Made by a program: the position numbers and the translations under genes | In this document: positions 52,577 through 62,311 of the stretch, piece after piece | How positions within the stretch are numbered: the first letter of the stretch is position 1 | Layout: each line of letters opens with the position of its first letter | Notes under the pieces: generated by a model | Databases searched by the model: none | What the model was told of the DNA's origin: nothing | Seen by the model: only the letters and a program-made list of their open reading frames with translations | Assembly (NCBI RefSeq): GCF_000230555.1 | Contig: NC_016078.1 | Span: forward strand, 3,247,001 to 3,311,000 | Length of the DNA stretch: 64,000 bases | Reading direction: 5' to 3' | DNA from: Pelagibacterium halotolerans B2 | GTDB lineage: Bacteria; Pseudomonadota; Alphaproteobacteria; Rhizobiales; Devosiaceae

Positions 52577-53458
52577 GTGGGGCAAGAGCCGGGCACAAAT
52601 TCCGTCGAGCTGCTCCAAAGTCTTGTAGCGGATTTCCAGCTTCCCCCCACGATCCTTATGATCGAGCGTAACGGAAAGACCCAGCGCATCGGACAACTGC
52701 TTTTCGAGCGCCAGCGTATCCGCATCCTTGGAGGAGCTACGCTTCTCGCCAGCCGGTTGCGGACGGCGCGCCTCGGTACCCTGCTGATGCAAGGCTTCGG
52801 CCTCGCGCACCGAAAGTCCCGCATCGACGATCCGGCGCGCCAGAGCCAATGGGTCGTCGGATGTAATCAGGGTTCGCGCATGGCCGGCGGTCAGTTCGCC
52901 ATGCTCGAGCATTGTCTGAACCTCGCTCGGCAGGCGCAACAGCCTCAGCGTATTGGCGACGTGGGATCGGGACTTTCCGATGACTTGCGCCAGATCATTC
53001 TGCGTGTAATCGAACTGTTCGATCAGTTGTCCATAACCCTGCGCTTCCTCAAGCGGGTTCAGGTCGGCGCGCTGGACGTTTTCGATGATCGCCAGTTCGA
53101 GCGCTTCCTTGTCATCGACCTCGCGGATGATGACGGGCACTTCATGCAGACCGGCGCGCTGCGCCGCACGCCAGCGCCGCTCGCCGGCGATAATTTCAAA
53201 CACATCCGGGCCCTGGTCGCTCGGACGCACCAGAAGTGGCTGCATGACGCCCTTTTCACGGATTGAATTGGTCAGATCCTCGAGCAACTCGGCATCGAAA
53301 TCCTTACGCGGGTTGGCGCGGCTGGCAATGATGAATTCGACCGGCAGCCGGCGCGCGCCAGACGATGTTTCCGCCTGGCGCGGGGCAGTCTCGAGCGGTT
53401 GCATATCTCCGATGAGGGCGGCAAGGCCGCGGCCGAGACGTGTGGGTTTATCGTTCAT
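52574..53458 (-). CDS. parB: Chromosome partitioning protein ParB
   Basis: ParB binds parS and, as a CTP-dependent clamp, spreads to form the partition complex. The 294-residue protein begins MNDKPTRLGRGLAALIGD, has the CTP-binding region with NPRKDFDAELLEDLTNSIRE and EIIAGERRWRAAQRAG, and a helix-turn-helix YTQNDLAQVIGKSRSHVANT. The ATG at 53458 is used because GGAG lies 7 nt before it; an ATG at 53470 overlapping parA is an alternative. Its stop is supplied by repeat copy 4. Confidence 0.96.
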   Translation of the reverse strand: MNDKPTRLGRGLAALIGDMQPLETAPRQAETSSGARRLPVEFIIASRANPRKDFDAELLEDLTNSIREKGVMQPLLVRPSDQGPDVFEIIAGERRWRAAQRAGLHEVPVIIREVDDKEALELAIIENVQRADLNPLEEAQGYGQLIEQFDYTQNDLAQVIGKSRSHVANTLRLLRLPSEVQTMLEHGELTAGHARTLITSDDPLALARRIVDAGLSVREAEALHQQGTEARRPQPAGEKRSSSKDADTLALEKQLSDALGLSVTLDHKDRGGKLEIRYKTLEQLDGICARLLPH

Positions 53459-53469
53459 GGTGTTCTCCA

Positions 53470-54270
53470 TCAGGCCGCCCGCAACTGGCGTTCGCGTTTG
53501 ATGACTTCGGTGGCCAATCGAAGGTAGGCCTGACTTCCGGCGCATTTAAGATCGTACAGAAGCGCCGGTTTGCCATAGCTCGGCGCCTCGGAAAGACGGA
53601 CATTGCGCGGAATGACCGTATCGTAAACCAGTGTCCCCATATGCTCGCGCACATCGCTGAGAACCTGTTCGGACAAATTGTTGCGCTTGTCGAACATTGT
53701 CATCACGACACCCTGGATCGATAGGCGCGGATTGAGTGTCGAGCGGATTTGCTCAATGGTTTGAAGCAATTGGCTCAAACCCTCGAGTGCAAAGAATTCG
53801 CACTGCAGCGGCACGAGAACGGCATCCGCCGCCGTCAGAGCATTGATGGTGAGCAGGTTGAGCGAAGGCGGGCAGTCGATCAGCACATAGGTGATCGGCT
53901 TGCCGTCGATGTTCACTTCGCTGACATTGTCCAGCGCGGACTTCAGGCGGAACGCCCGATCACGCTCGGCGGCGATCATCAATTCGACCCCCAGCAGATC
54001 CATCGTCGAAGGGACGATGGCCACGTTGGGCACATTGGTGCGGACCGCCGCATGCTTGACCGTCGCTTCGTTGAGCAGCAGATCGTAGGACGAGCGCTCA
54101 CGCTGCTGGCGGCCGAGACCGAGACCGGTGGAGGCATTGCCCTGGGGATCGAGATCGACGATCAGAACCCGCTCGCCGATCGCCGCAAGGGCTGTTGCGA
54201 GGTTGATGGCCGTCGTCGTCTTGCCGACGCCACCCTTCTGATTGGCGAGTGTAATGATACGCGGATGCAT
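53470..54270 (-). CDS. parA: Chromosome partitioning ATPase ParA
   Basis: ParA drives origin segregation through an ATP-dependent gradient on the nucleoid. The 266-residue protein has the deviant Walker A NQKGGVGKTTTAINL at the N-terminus, DLDPQGNASTGLG and VLIDCPPSLNLL. It is the chromosomal type (no N-terminal helix-turn-helix). It is followed directly by parB and preceded by rsmG after 37 bp, the canonical origin-side order. Confidence 0.97.
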   Translation of the reverse strand: MHPRIITLANQKGGVGKTTTAINLATALAAIGERVLIVDLDPQGNASTGLGLGRQQRERSSYDLLLNEATVKHAAVRTNVPNVAIVPSTMDLLGVELMIAAERDRAFRLKSALDNVSEVNIDGKPITYVLIDCPPSLNLLTINALTAADAVLVPLQCEFFALEGLSQLLQTIEQIRSTLNPRLSIQGVVMTMFDKRNNLSEQVLSDVREHMGTLVYDTVIPRNVRLSEAPSYGKPALLYDLKCAGSQAYLRLATEVIKRERQLRAA

Positions 54271-54307
54271 CTGACCTCCGAAACCGACGCGGTTTCAAAC
54301 ACTTAGG

Positions 54308-54967
54308 TTAGGTGCGAGGCCGCAGATGGGAAATCTCGAGCAGAACGCCGTCTTTGTCCGTCGCACTTTGATGCTTTAACACATCGTAAACCCAATCTGA
54401 ATCCGCTGATTTCAGTTCTTCCCCATTTTCGCGCCCCTTATGCAGAATGGCGCGACTTTCCGGGCTCCAGAAGCGGTGAATATAGCTCAAAAGCAGCGGC
54501 AGGGGTGCCAGCGCCCGGGACGTAAAAAGGTCGATCGAACCTATGGTTGCGGGTGGCACCGCCTCGATTCGGGCCGTATGAACGGTTATCGGGAGATCGA
54601 ATTCGCGCGCCGTCGCGCGCAGAAACGCACATTTTCGTGTGTTGGATTCGATCAGATGCATCGAAAAATCGATGTCCCGCAGCGCGATGGCCATCGGAAT
54701 CGCCGGAAAACCCCCGCCGCTGCCGATATCGAGAATGCGCAACGGCCCGGAAATCGGCCCGATCAGCGGCAAAATCTGAAGCGAATCAAGGATATGGCGG
54801 GACCACAGATCGCCAGGTGTTTCACGTGAAACCAGATTCTGAACCTTCTGCCAACGCAAAAGATGACCCAAAAAACTATGGAGTTGAGTGGAAGTTACCT
54901 CAACATTGCCGAACATTGCCGCATTATGGCGCTCAAGATCGGCGATGCGCTGCGCCGCGCCGCTCAT
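54308..54967 (-). CDS. rsmG: 16S rRNA (guanine(527)-N7)-methyltransferase RsmG
   Basis: RsmG (GidB) makes m7G527 in 16S rRNA. The 219-residue protein has [20 protein letters not shown] (in parts), the SAM motif [16 protein letters not shown], and a central [13 protein letters not shown]. The start overlaps the mnmG stop as ATGA. A parS-like site lies inside the gene at 54818-54833, where the VSRET codons fall. Confidence 0.94.
   Translation of the reverse strand: MSGAAQRIADLERHNAAMFGNVEVTSTQLHSFLGHLLRWQKVQNLVSRETPGDLWSRHILDSLQILPLIGPISGPLRILDIGSGGGFPAIPMAIALRDIDFSMHLIESNTRKCAFLRATAREFDLPITVHTARIEAVPPATIGSIDLFTSRALAPLPLLLSYIHRFWSPESRAILHKGRENGEELKSADSDWVYDVLKHQSATDKDGVLLEISHLRPRT
54818..54833. 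other. parS-like site inside rsmG
   Basis: TGTTTCACGTGAAACC matches the parS consensus at 15 of 16 positions by eye, the best match of the five in the window. It lies in coding sequence, about 550 bp upstream of the parA start. Confidence 0.8.
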
Positions 54968-56829
54968 GACGCCTTCCGGTCGATACGACCCCGCCGGATC
55001 ACCGCAAGGATCAATGTGAGCGCCGCGGGCGTCACGCCCTCGATGCGTTGCGCCTGGGCAATGGTCTGCGGACGCGCGGCGATTAGCTTCTGCTTCATCT
55101 CATTGGACAGGCCGGGCAAGAGACTGTAGTCGAGCCATTCCGGAATCGCCCGTGCTTCGTCCCGCTTGACCGCCTCGACATCCGCCTGCTGGCGCTCGAG
55201 ATACACTGCATATTGCGCGTCAATGGCAACTTGCTCATAAGTCTTTGTTTCAATTGCGGAAACATCGGGCCAAATCGCCTCGAGATCGTCACGGGAGGTC
55301 GTCGGATAGCTCATAAGCTCGAACGCCGAGCGGCGGACGCCATCGGCGTTGACATTGACGCCCGCCTTTCGAGCTTCGGTCGGGGTTACCCATAGGGAAT
55401 GCAAAAGCGCCTTCGCGCCGTCCAACCGCGTCATGCGATCATGGAAATGCTGCTGGCGCTCCTGCGATACCAACCCGGTATCGATTCCCAATTGCGTCAG
55501 GCGCTGGTCGGCATTGTCCACCCGCAGCTGCAGGCGAAACTCAGCGCGCGAGGTGAACATGCGGTAAGGCTCTGTTACGCCACGGGAAATCAGATCGTCA
55601 ATCATCACGCCGAGATAGGAATTGGTGCGCGAGAGGATCAGTGGAGGACGACCGAGTGCCGCCAGGGCAGCGTTGGCACCGGCCAAGAGGCCCTGGGCGG
55701 CCGCTTCTTCATAGCCTGTGGTGCCGTTGATCTGGCCGGCGAGATAGAGCCCCGGAAGCGCGCGCAGCATAAGGCTTGGCGCCAATTCGCGCGGATCGAC
55801 GTGGTCATATTCAATGGCATAGCCCGGGCGCTTGATGACGACATTTTCAAGCCCCGGCATGGCCTTAAGGAACTGGAGCTGGACATCGGCTGGGAGCGAC
55901 GTCGACAGGCCGTTGGGGTAGATCGTGGGATCGTCGAGGCCCTCAGGCTCCAGAAAGACCAGATGGCTGTCCTTATCGGCAAATCGGACGATCTTGTCTT
56001 CGATCGAGGGGCAATAACGCGGACCACGCGACTGGATACGCCCCGAATACATCGCTGATTTTGAAAGGTTTTCAGCAATGATGCGATGCGCTTCCGGCGT
56101 CGTGCGGGTTTCAAAGCACGAAATCTGCGGTGTCGTTATGGCATCGGTAAGCGCGGAAAACGGCTCGGGCGGCTCGTCACCAAGCTGCTCGTTAAGGACC
56201 GAAAAATCGATGGTTTCAGCGTCGAGCCGCGGCGGTGTTCCGGTCTTGAGCCGTCCCAGTTTGAGCCCAAGGGCCTCAAGACGAACCGAAAGACCCAGGA
56301 CCGGCTTTTCGCCGGCCCGGCCGGCCGGAATGGTTTCCTCGCCGCGATGGATCAACCCGCGCAGAAACGTACCGGTGGTCAGAACCACGGCCTTTGCGGA
56401 AATCTTCCGCCCGTCGAGCAGCGCAACACCACCGACGACGCCATCGATCACCAGAAGATCGTCGACTTCGCCCTCAATGATGTCGAGATTGGGCGTTCCT
56501 GAAAGTTCGGCCTGCATCGCCTCGCGATAGAGCTTGCGGTCCTGCTGCGCCCTCGGGCCGCGCACCGCAGGCCCCTTGCGGCGATTGAGGACACGGAACT
56601 GGATCCCGCCCTTGTCGGCAATCCGCCCCATCACACCGTCGAGCGCGTCGATTTCGCGGACGAGATGGCCCTTGCCCAAGCCACCGATGGCCGGGTTGCA
56701 GCTCATTTCGCCGATGGTGGCGAATCGGTGCGTCACCAAGGCTGTAGGCACGCCCAGACGCGCCGAGGCGGCGGCGGCTTCAGCTCCCGCATGGCCGCCC
56801 CCCACGATAATGACGCCATAATCACTCAT
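54964..56829 (-). CDS. mnmG: tRNA uridine-5-carboxymethylaminomethyl modification enzyme MnmG
   Basis: MnmG (GidA) works with MnmE to place cmnm5 or related groups on wobble U34 of certain tRNAs. The protein of about 621 residues has the FAD motif [21 protein letters not shown] (in parts), [38 protein letters not shown] and [14 protein letters not shown] [13 protein letters not shown]. The ATG at 56829 is used; a GTG six bases upstream is an alternative. It overlaps rsmG, and its partner mnmE lies just upstream. Confidence 0.96.
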   Translation of the reverse strand: MSDYGVIIVGGGHAGAEAAAASARLGVPTALVTHRFATIGEMSCNPAIGGLGKGHLVREIDALDGVMGRIADKGGIQFRVLNRRKGPAVRGPRAQQDRKLYREAMQAELSGTPNLDIIEGEVDDLLVIDGVVGGVALLDGRKISAKAVVLTTGTFLRGLIHRGEETIPAGRAGEKPVLGLSVRLEALGLKLGRLKTGTPPRLDAETIDFSVLNEQLGDEPPEPFSALTDAITTPQISCFETRTTPEAHRIIAENLSKSAMYSGRIQSRGPRYCPSIEDKIVRFADKDSHLVFLEPEGLDDPTIYPNGLSTSLPADVQLQFLKAMPGLENVVIKRPGYAIEYDHVDPRELAPSLMLRALPGLYLAGQINGTTGYEEAAAQGLLAGANAALAALGRPPLILSRTNSYLGVMIDDLISRGVTEPYRMFTSRAEFRLQLRVDNADQRLTQLGIDTGLVSQERQQHFHDRMTRLDGAKALLHSLWVTPTEARKAGVNVNADGVRRSAFELMSYPTTSRDDLEAIWPDVSAIETKTYEQVAIDAQYAVYLERQQADVEAVKRDEARAIPEWLDYSLLPGLSNEMKQKLIAARPQTIAQAQRIEGVTPAALTLILAVIRRGRIDRKAS

Positions 56830-56846
56830 AGCCACGGTCTCGGTTC

Positions 56847-56862
56847 TGTTTCACGTGAATCC
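56847..56862. other. parS-like site upstream of mnmG (1 of 3)
   Basis: TGTTTCACGTGAATCC matches the parS consensus at 14 of 16 positions by eye. It is one of three sites in the 102-bp gap between mnmE and mnmG. Confidence 0.75.
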
Positions 56863-56882
56863 GTTTCGTGCGAGTCTTGCAA

Positions 56883-56898
56883 TGTTTCACGTGAATCC
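56883..56898. other. parS-like site upstream of mnmG (2 of 3)
   Basis: TGTTTCACGTGAATCC, identical to the site 36 bp away, also 14 of 16 to the parS consensus by eye. Confidence 0.75.
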
Positions 56899-56918
56899 CA
56901 GGGCAATGGTCCCACGGG

Positions 56919-56934
56919 CGTTTCACGTGAATCA
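56919..56934. other. parS-like site at the mnmE stop (3 of 3)
   Basis: CGTTTCACGTGAATCA keeps the central TTTCACGTGAA of parS and lies 36 bp from the second site. It overlaps the mnmE stop codon (complement of 56932-56934). The 36-bp phasing of the three sites is regular. Confidence 0.65.
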
Positions 56935-58248
56935 TTTCCCGATACAAAAGCCGGCGAACAATCGGTCCAGAACCGCTTCATTGTCCATAAGGCCGATCAG
57001 GGCCGCCAGAACATCCGCAGCGCGACGCAAATCCTCGGCGCACAATTCGGGCTGTTCGATGCGCCCGAGCGCCGATTCCACGCTCCCGAGCGCGGCATCC
57101 AGCGCGTCCCTGTCGCGAAGATGACTGACAAGGCTCGCTTCGCTTGCACCAAGGCGGCCTTCAATATGGCTTTCGAGGCGCTTTAGCAAGGTCTCGATGC
57201 CGTCTCCTGTCAGCGCCGATAGCCGCAGGTCAACCTCTGGCCCGGCGCCATCGAGGTCTGACTTGGTGCCGATGCGCCATACGGATCGGTCCATGTCCGG
57301 GAAAGGCTGGGCATCGCCCGGAGCCATGAGCCAAAGCACGAGATCGGCAGCCTGCATGGCCTTGCGGGCGCGGACTATGCCTTCCCCTTCGGCCAGACTG
57401 ATCGTATCCCTGAGCCCTGCGGTATCGGTCAGCGTAACGTACTGGCCGCCGAGATCGATGGCGACATCCTTGGTGTCGCGGGTGGTGCCGGCTTCAGCGG
57501 TAACGATCGCCACATCCGAACCGGCGAGCCGGTTGAGCAGGCTCGATTTACCGGCATTGGGCGCCCCGGCGAGAACGATGCGGAACCCTTCCCTGACGAT
57601 ACGGCCACGATCATAGGTGGCCCGCGCCGCGCTGAGCGCGCCGGCAAGCGTTTGCAGATCGGCAACAAAATGCGCCGGCAGTTCGAAGGGAACGTCGTCT
57701 TCGTCGGAAAAATCGAGCCGCGCTTCGATTTCGGCCCGGGCGTGGAGCAGGAGCGAGCGCCACACCGCGATCTGATCGGCCAGCCCGCCCTCAAGCCTGG
57801 AAAGAGCCTGGCGCCGCTGGGATTCGGTTTCCGCGGCCAGAAGATCACCAAGGCCCTCCACCGCCGTTAGATCAAGCTTGCCGTTTTCAAAGGCCCTGCG
57901 GGTGAAATCGCCCGCTCCTGCCAATGCCACATCACAATGGGTCGTCAGCGCGCTCAGGATGGCTTTCACACCGGCCGGCGAGCCGTGGACCTGAAACTCG
58001 GCGCAGTCTTCTCCGGTAAACGAGTGTGGACCAGGAAACACCGCCACCAACCCCTGGTCGAGCGCCTCACCGGTCTGAGGATGCTTTAAAGTTTTCAGGG
58101 CCAGTGCGCGCGGCTTCGGCAACTGCCCGCATATCCTTTCGACCGCCTCAAATGCAGTGGGGCCCGAAAGCCGGATAACGGCGCCCCCTGACGGCAGGCT
58201 GCCGGTGGACAGGGCGGCAATGGTCTTGCTGGTCTGCATCAAATTCAT
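56932..58248 (-). CDS. mnmE: tRNA modification GTPase MnmE
   Basis: MnmE (TrmE) is the GTPase partner of MnmG. The 438-residue protein has the N-terminal formyl-THF domain (GGAVIRLSGP, HSFTGEDCAEFQVHG), the G domain with P-loop LAGAPNAGKSSLLN and TAGLRDT, and the invariant C-terminal FCIGK with its reactive cysteine. ATG at 58248 or 58239 are possible starts. rho lies downstream of the other end on the same strand. Confidence 0.96.
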   Translation of the reverse strand: MNLMQTSKTIAALSTGSLPSGGAVIRLSGPTAFEAVERICGQLPKPRALALKTLKHPQTGEALDQGLVAVFPGPHSFTGEDCAEFQVHGSPAGVKAILSALTTHCDVALAGAGDFTRRAFENGKLDLTAVEGLGDLLAAETESQRRQALSRLEGGLADQIAVWRSLLLHARAEIEARLDFSDEDDVPFELPAHFVADLQTLAGALSAARATYDRGRIVREGFRIVLAGAPNAGKSSLLNRLAGSDVAIVTAEAGTTRDTKDVAIDLGGQYVTLTDTAGLRDTISLAEGEGIVRARKAMQAADLVLWLMAPGDAQPFPDMDRSVWRIGTKSDLDGAGPEVDLRLSALTGDGIETLLKRLESHIEGRLGASEASLVSHLRDRDALDAALGSVESALGRIEQPELCAEDLRRAADVLAALIGLMDNEAVLDRLFAGFCIGK

Positions 58249-58329
58249 TCCGATGGCCCAGAACGGAACGGGGCCGCGCCGTGTCTAACCACGCGCAGCC
58301 CCGAACTGAAAGCGAAAACCTGCGCGATA

Positions 58330-59595
58330 TCAGGTGTTCATCGAATCAAAGAATTCGGCGTTGGTCTTGGTCTGCCGCAGCTTGTCGAGCAGGAATTCCA
58401 TGGCATCGACGGTGCCCATGGGATTGAGGATGCGCCGCAGCACATACATCTTGCGCAGGATATCGGGTTCGACAAGCAGCTCTTCCTTGCGGGTGCCCGA
58501 TTTCGTGACGTCGATGGCCGGGAACACGCGCTTGTCGGAAACCTTGCGGTCGAGCACGATTTCCGAATTGCCGGTGCCCTTGAACTCTTCGAAGATCACT
58601 TCGTCCATGCGGCTGCCCGTGTCGATCAGCGCTGTCGAAATGATGGTCAGCGAACCGCCATCCTCGATATTGCGCGCCGCACCGAAAAAGCGCTTGGGGC
58701 GCTGCAGGGCATTGGCGTCTACACCGCCGGTCAACACCTTGCCCGAGGACGGCACCACCGTGTTGTAGGCACGGCCCAGGCGGGTGATCGAATCGAGAAG
58801 GATCACGACATCGCGCTTGTGCTCGACAAGGCGCTTGGCTTTTTCAATAACCATTTCAGCCACTTGCACGTGGCGTGATGCCGGCTCGTCAAAGGTCGAG
58901 GAAATCACTTCGCCCTTCACCGAGCGCTGCATGTCGGTGACTTCTTCGGGACGTTCGTCGATCAGAAGCACGATCAGATAGCATTCGGGATGATTGGTCG
59001 CGATCGATTGTGCAATATTTTGCAACAATACAGTCTTACCGGTACGCGGTGGAGCAACGATCAGCGCGCGCTGGCCCTTGCCGAGCGGGGCGACCAGATC
59101 GATGACACGGGCCGAGCGATCCTTGGTGGTGGGATCGGCAAGTTCCATGTTCAGCCGCTCGTCGGGATAGAGCGGGGTCAAATTGTCGAAATTGATCTTG
59201 TGGCGGACCCGTTCGGGATCCTCGAAATTGATGGTGTTGACCTTCAAAAGCGCGAAATAGCGCTCGCCTTCCTTGGGAGAGCGGATCTGGCCCTCGACGG
59301 TGTCGCCGGTGCGCAGGCCGAAACGGCGAATCTGGGAGGGGCTGACATAGATGTCGTCGGGGCCGGGCAGATAGTTTGCATCGGGAGAGCGCAGGAAGCC
59401 GAAGCCATCGGGCAGAACCTCGACAACGCCTTCGCCGGTTATTTCCACATCGCGGGTCGCCAATTGCTTGAGAATGGCGAACATCAATTCCTGCTTGCGC
59501 AGTGTATTGGCATTTTCGACGTCGAGCTCTTCGGCAAAGGACTGCAACTCGGCCGGTGATTTGGCCTTGAGGTCCCTGAGCTTCATGAATTCCAT
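58330..59595 (-). CDS. rho: Transcription termination factor Rho
   Basis: Rho is the hexameric RNA helicase that ends transcription. The 421-residue protein has the N-terminal RNA-binding domain ([21 protein letters not shown] in parts), P-loop [29 protein letters not shown], the Q-loop and [22 protein letters not shown] (in parts). The start at 59595 ([10 protein letters not shown]) has AAGG at good distance. It is intact. Confidence 0.97.
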   Translation of the reverse strand: MEFMKLRDLKAKSPAELQSFAEELDVENANTLRKQELMFAILKQLATRDVEITGEGVVEVLPDGFGFLRSPDANYLPGPDDIYVSPSQIRRFGLRTGDTVEGQIRSPKEGERYFALLKVNTINFEDPERVRHKINFDNLTPLYPDERLNMELADPTTKDRSARVIDLVAPLGKGQRALIVAPPRTGKTVLLQNIAQSIATNHPECYLIVLLIDERPEEVTDMQRSVKGEVISSTFDEPASRHVQVAEMVIEKAKRLVEHKRDVVILLDSITRLGRAYNTVVPSSGKVLTGGVDANALQRPKRFFGAARNIEDGGSLTIISTALIDTGSRMDEVIFEEFKGTGNSEIVLDRKVSDKRVFPAIDVTKSGTRKEELLVEPDILRKMYVLRRILNPMGTVDAMEFLLDKLRQTKTNAEFFDSMNT

Positions 59596-59756
59596 GATCA
59601 GCCTTCTTAGGGGAGATGGTCGGGATAAATTAAAAAAGGAGGGAGAAGCGGGGCGGAGCGTTTGCCGCCCATCTCACGGCGAATGCGTGAGTTGCCCGTT
59701 CCTCATAAACCAATCAATGCAGCCAATGCAAGCAGAACTCGAACCGGTAAAACCGA

Positions 59757-60185
59757 TCAGAACGGTTTGACGATGACCATAATAACAATCACGATCATGA
59801 TGAGGGTGGGCACCTCGTTGATGGCACGATAAAATTTGGCATCGCGCTTGTTTTCATCTTTGGCGAAGGCCTTGAGCGTCCGGCCCAGAAAACCGTGAAA
59901 GCCCGAAAGGGCAATCACGAAGGCCAGTTTGACCCAGATCCAGCCCATGGCGAACAGGCCCAGGCCATAAAGATGGATCATCCAAAGCCCGAACACCCAG
60001 GTGGCAATCATTGCCGGCGTGGTGATGGCGCGAAACAGGCGCCTTTCCATGATCTTGAAGGTTTCCGACTGAACCGAACCGATCTCGGCATCGGCGTGGT
60101 AGACGAACAAACGCGGCAGATAAAGCATTCCGGCCATCCAGGCGATGACCGAAATCACATGAAGCGCCTTGACCCATTCCAGCAT
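59757..60185 (-). CDS. hemJ: Protoporphyrinogen oxidase HemJ
   Basis: HemJ oxidises protoporphyrinogen IX to protoporphyrin IX in many alphaproteobacteria that lack HemG and HemY. The 142-residue protein has four membrane segments, an N-terminal WVKALHVISVIAWMAGMLYLPRLFVYH (in parts) with the conserved His 9 region, and a later FGLWMIHLYG and KLAFVIALSGFHGFLGR. It lies 28 bp after hemE on the same strand, so two heme genes are adjacent. Confidence 0.92.
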   Translation of the reverse strand: MLEWVKALHVISVIAWMAGMLYLPRLFVYHADAEIGSVQSETFKIMERRLFRAITTPAMIATWVFGLWMIHLYGLGLFAMGWIWVKLAFVIALSGFHGFLGRTLKAFAKDENKRDAKFYRAINEVPTLIMIVIVIMVIVKPF

Positions 60186-60213
60186 CGTTCTTTCCCCTGA
60201 TTGTCAGACCTGC

Positions 60214-61263
60214 TTAGCGCCCATGGACCAGATCGACAAGGCGTGACACATGGGCAATCGGGGTTTGCGGCACGATGCCGTGCCCGAGATTGAAGATATG
60301 GGGGCGATCGGCAAACGCCTCGATGATCGCATTGGCGCGCTTTTCCATCTGCGCGCCCCCGGCCACCAGCCGTAAAGGATCGAGATTGCCCTGTACCGGA
60401 AGGGTTTTTGGCAGATTCGAGGATGCGAAATCCAGCGGGGTCGCGAAATCGAGGCCCAGAACGCTGACCCCGGTCTTTTCGGCATATTCGGCAAGCATCC
60501 CTGCAGCCCCACGCGGAAATCCGGTGATTGGCGCATCGGGAATGAAACTGCGCACCTTTTCGATAATCCGCCGATTTGGCTCGATGACATGGCTGCGGAA
60601 CGCCTCTTCATCGAGATTGAGCGCCCAGCTCTCAAAAAGCTGCACCATATCCGCTCCGGCGCGGAACTGGGCGATCAGATATCGGGCGGAAACTTCGACA
60701 AGAATATCGATCAGCGCCGCAAAGGCCTTGGGGTGATTGAGCGCAAAAAGCCGGGCCGCGGCCTGGTCGGGCGAGCCGCGGCCCCCGATCATGTAGGTGG
60801 CAACCGTCCACGGAGCGCCGCAGAACCCGATCAGCGTCTTGTTTTCGCTCAGGGCAAGCTTGATCCTCTCGATCGCTTCGAGAACCATATCGAGATTGTC
60901 CAGCGCCTTTTCCGGCTTGAGCGTTGAAAGCGTCGTCTCATCGATCGGATCGAGAACCGGTCCTTCTCCCTGCGCAAACCGTACGGGCTGGCCCAGGGCA
61001 TGTGGGATCACCAAAATATCGGAAAACAGGATTGCCGCATCAAGATCGAACCTGCGCAGGGGCTGAAGGGTAACCTCGGTGGCAAGGGCCGGCGTGTAGC
61101 ACAGATCGAGAAAGCTTCCGGCCTTTTCCCGTACCGCGCGATATTCGGGCAGGTAGCGCCCCGCTTGCCGCATGATCCAGACCGGGGGGCGATTCTGCTT
61201 GAGGCCCAGTGCTGTATCGAGAAGCGGTTTTCCAGTCGAGATCGTGGGTGAGGGAGAATGCAA
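60214..61263 (-). CDS. hemE: Uroporphyrinogen decarboxylase
   Basis: HemE converts uroporphyrinogen III to coproporphyrinogen III. The 349-residue protein has RPPVWIMRQAGRYLPEYR with the substrate-binding arginines, ILFSDILVIPHALG with the catalytic Asp, and GFCGAPWTVATYMIGG. The start is a TTG at 61263: an in-frame TAA lies 24 bp upstream and no ATG occurs before the first motif; GAGAG precedes the TTG. The probable chromosomal origin lies directly upstream, the same place as in Caulobacter. Confidence 0.95.
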   Translation of the reverse strand: MHSPSPTISTGKPLLDTALGLKQNRPPVWIMRQAGRYLPEYRAVREKAGSFLDLCYTPALATEVTLQPLRRFDLDAAILFSDILVIPHALGQPVRFAQGEGPVLDPIDETTLSTLKPEKALDNLDMVLEAIERIKLALSENKTLIGFCGAPWTVATYMIGGRGSPDQAAARLFALNHPKAFAALIDILVEVSARYLIAQFRAGADMVQLFESWALNLDEEAFRSHVIEPNRRIIEKVRSFIPDAPITGFPRGAAGMLAEYAEKTGVSVLGLDFATPLDFASSNLPKTLPVQGNLDPLRLVAGGAQMEKRANAIIEAFADRPHIFNLGHGIVPQTPIAHVSRLVDLVHGR

Positions 61264-61457
61264 TTGGCCGGGCTCTCGATCGTGTTAGGGAATCTATCTT
61301 TAAGAGTCTTCTTCTTCTTTATGGCTGTGTTTTGCACCAATTGTTTTGAGCCCACAACCGCGCCGCCATAAATCGCCTTGCGTCAGTTTCGCGCGGCGGT
61401 CGTGTTGTTCGGGGATGTCGGCAAAGCGGGGATGAAAGCCTGAGAGCGCCTGCGCAG

Positions 61458-61472
61458 TTAACGTTTCGTTAA
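61458..61472. promoter_or_regulatory. CtrA-type box 1 in the origin region
   Basis: TTAA-CGTTTCG-TTAA fits the TTAA-N7-TTAA recognition pattern of the cell-cycle regulator CtrA. CtrA itself is not encoded in the window. Confidence 0.65.
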
Positions 61473-61492
61473 GGTCTGGCCTGTGCAAATCC

Positions 61493-61507
61493 TTAATGAA
61501 AGATTAA
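61493..61507. promoter_or_regulatory. CtrA-type box 2 in the origin region
   Basis: TTAA-TGAAAGA-TTAA is a second perfect TTAA-N7-TTAA, 35 bp from the first. Two such boxes in so short a GC-rich gap are unlikely by chance. Confidence 0.65.
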
Positions 61508-61708
61508 CGCCGGATCGGGTCGGAAAACGATCATTTTCCCCGCTCTTGTCCCCAGCCCTGCCAGGCTGTCCCCAATTCACCAACTGTTAACCCGATATCG
61601 GCCTTTGGGGAAAACTTCGGCCCTTGACGGCCGCAAACCGAATTGGGCTTTAACTGTGAGAGCGCATGTGGAAAAGCTCGTCCCCTCACCAACTCCAAAA
61701 GCCCGGCC

Positions 61709-62311
61709 ATGCTGATCCTCGCCTCCAAAAGCGCCACGCGGAAAACCCTGCTGGAAAATGCGGGTCTGGCATTTTCGACCGCCGGCGCCGGGATCGATGA
61801 GCGAGAAATCGAAAATGCCGCCTTGACCGGTGGCGAGAATCGGGCGGGCCTCGCGCGGCTCCTGGCGGAGGCCAAGGCGCTTGCCGTCAGCACCATGACA
61901 CCGGCAGCTTTTGTCATTGGCGCCGATCAGACGATCGCTTTTGAAGGCCATGGGCTGCACAAGCCGCGCGACCGCGACGACGCCACCGAGCGGCTGATGG
62001 CCATGGCGGGCAAATCTCACGAGCTTCATTCGGGCGTTGCGCTGGCCCGCGCCGGGAACATCGTCTGGAGCACCGTCGAGACGGCAGTGCTGACCTTTAA
62101 ATCCTTCGATCGCACGATGCTCGATAGCGTGCTCGATCTCGAAGGCGCCGCGATCCTCGATTCGGTGGCCGCCTACAGGCTCGAGGGGCCCTCCATTCGC
62201 CTCTTCGAGCGCATCGAGGGGGATTATTTCACAATTTTAGGCCTGCCGCTCCTGCCGCTTCTGGCAGCGCTCGAGCAGTATGCCCCTGAAGTCTTTGGGC
62301 CGCGTTCATGA
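61709..62311 (+). CDS. maf: Maf-family nucleoside triphosphate pyrophosphatase
   Basis: Maf proteins hydrolyse non-standard or modified nucleoside triphosphates to monophosphates. The 200-residue product has the family start MLILASKSATRKTLLENAGL, the substrate-binding FVIGADQTIAFEG and YRLEGPSIRLFERIEGDY (in parts). The motif pattern fits the YceF-like branch. The ATG at 61709 begins the domain. It opens the group maf-aroE-coaE-dnaQ, each overlapping or closely spaced, directly beside the probable origin. Confidence 0.92.
   Translation: MLILASKSATRKTLLENAGLAFSTAGAGIDEREIENAALTGGENRAGLARLLAEAKALAVSTMTPAAFVIGADQTIAFEGHGLHKPRDRDDATERLMAMAGKSHELHSGVALARAGNIVWSTVETAVLTFKSFDRTMLDSVLDLEGAAILDSVAAYRLEGPSIRLFERIEGDYFTILGLPLLPLLAALEQYAPEVFGPRS

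Larger units (their letters stand above)
61264..61708. other. Probable chromosomal origin of replication (oriC) between hemE and maf
   Basis: This 445-bp gene-free gap holds an AT-rich stretch (about 61281-61360), two GANTC methylation sites there (61290 and 61304), two perfect CtrA-type boxes TTAA-N7-TTAA (61458-61472 and 61493-61507), and a row of degenerate DnaA boxes close to TTATCCACA: TTTTCCCCG at 61534, TTGTCCCCA at 61546, CTGTCCCCA at 61566 and, on the minus strand, TTTTCCCCA at 61606-61614 and TTTTCCACA at 61667-61675. The Caulobacter origin lies next to hemE and also mixes DnaA and CtrA sites. The position near parAB and parS fits. Confidence 0.7.
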
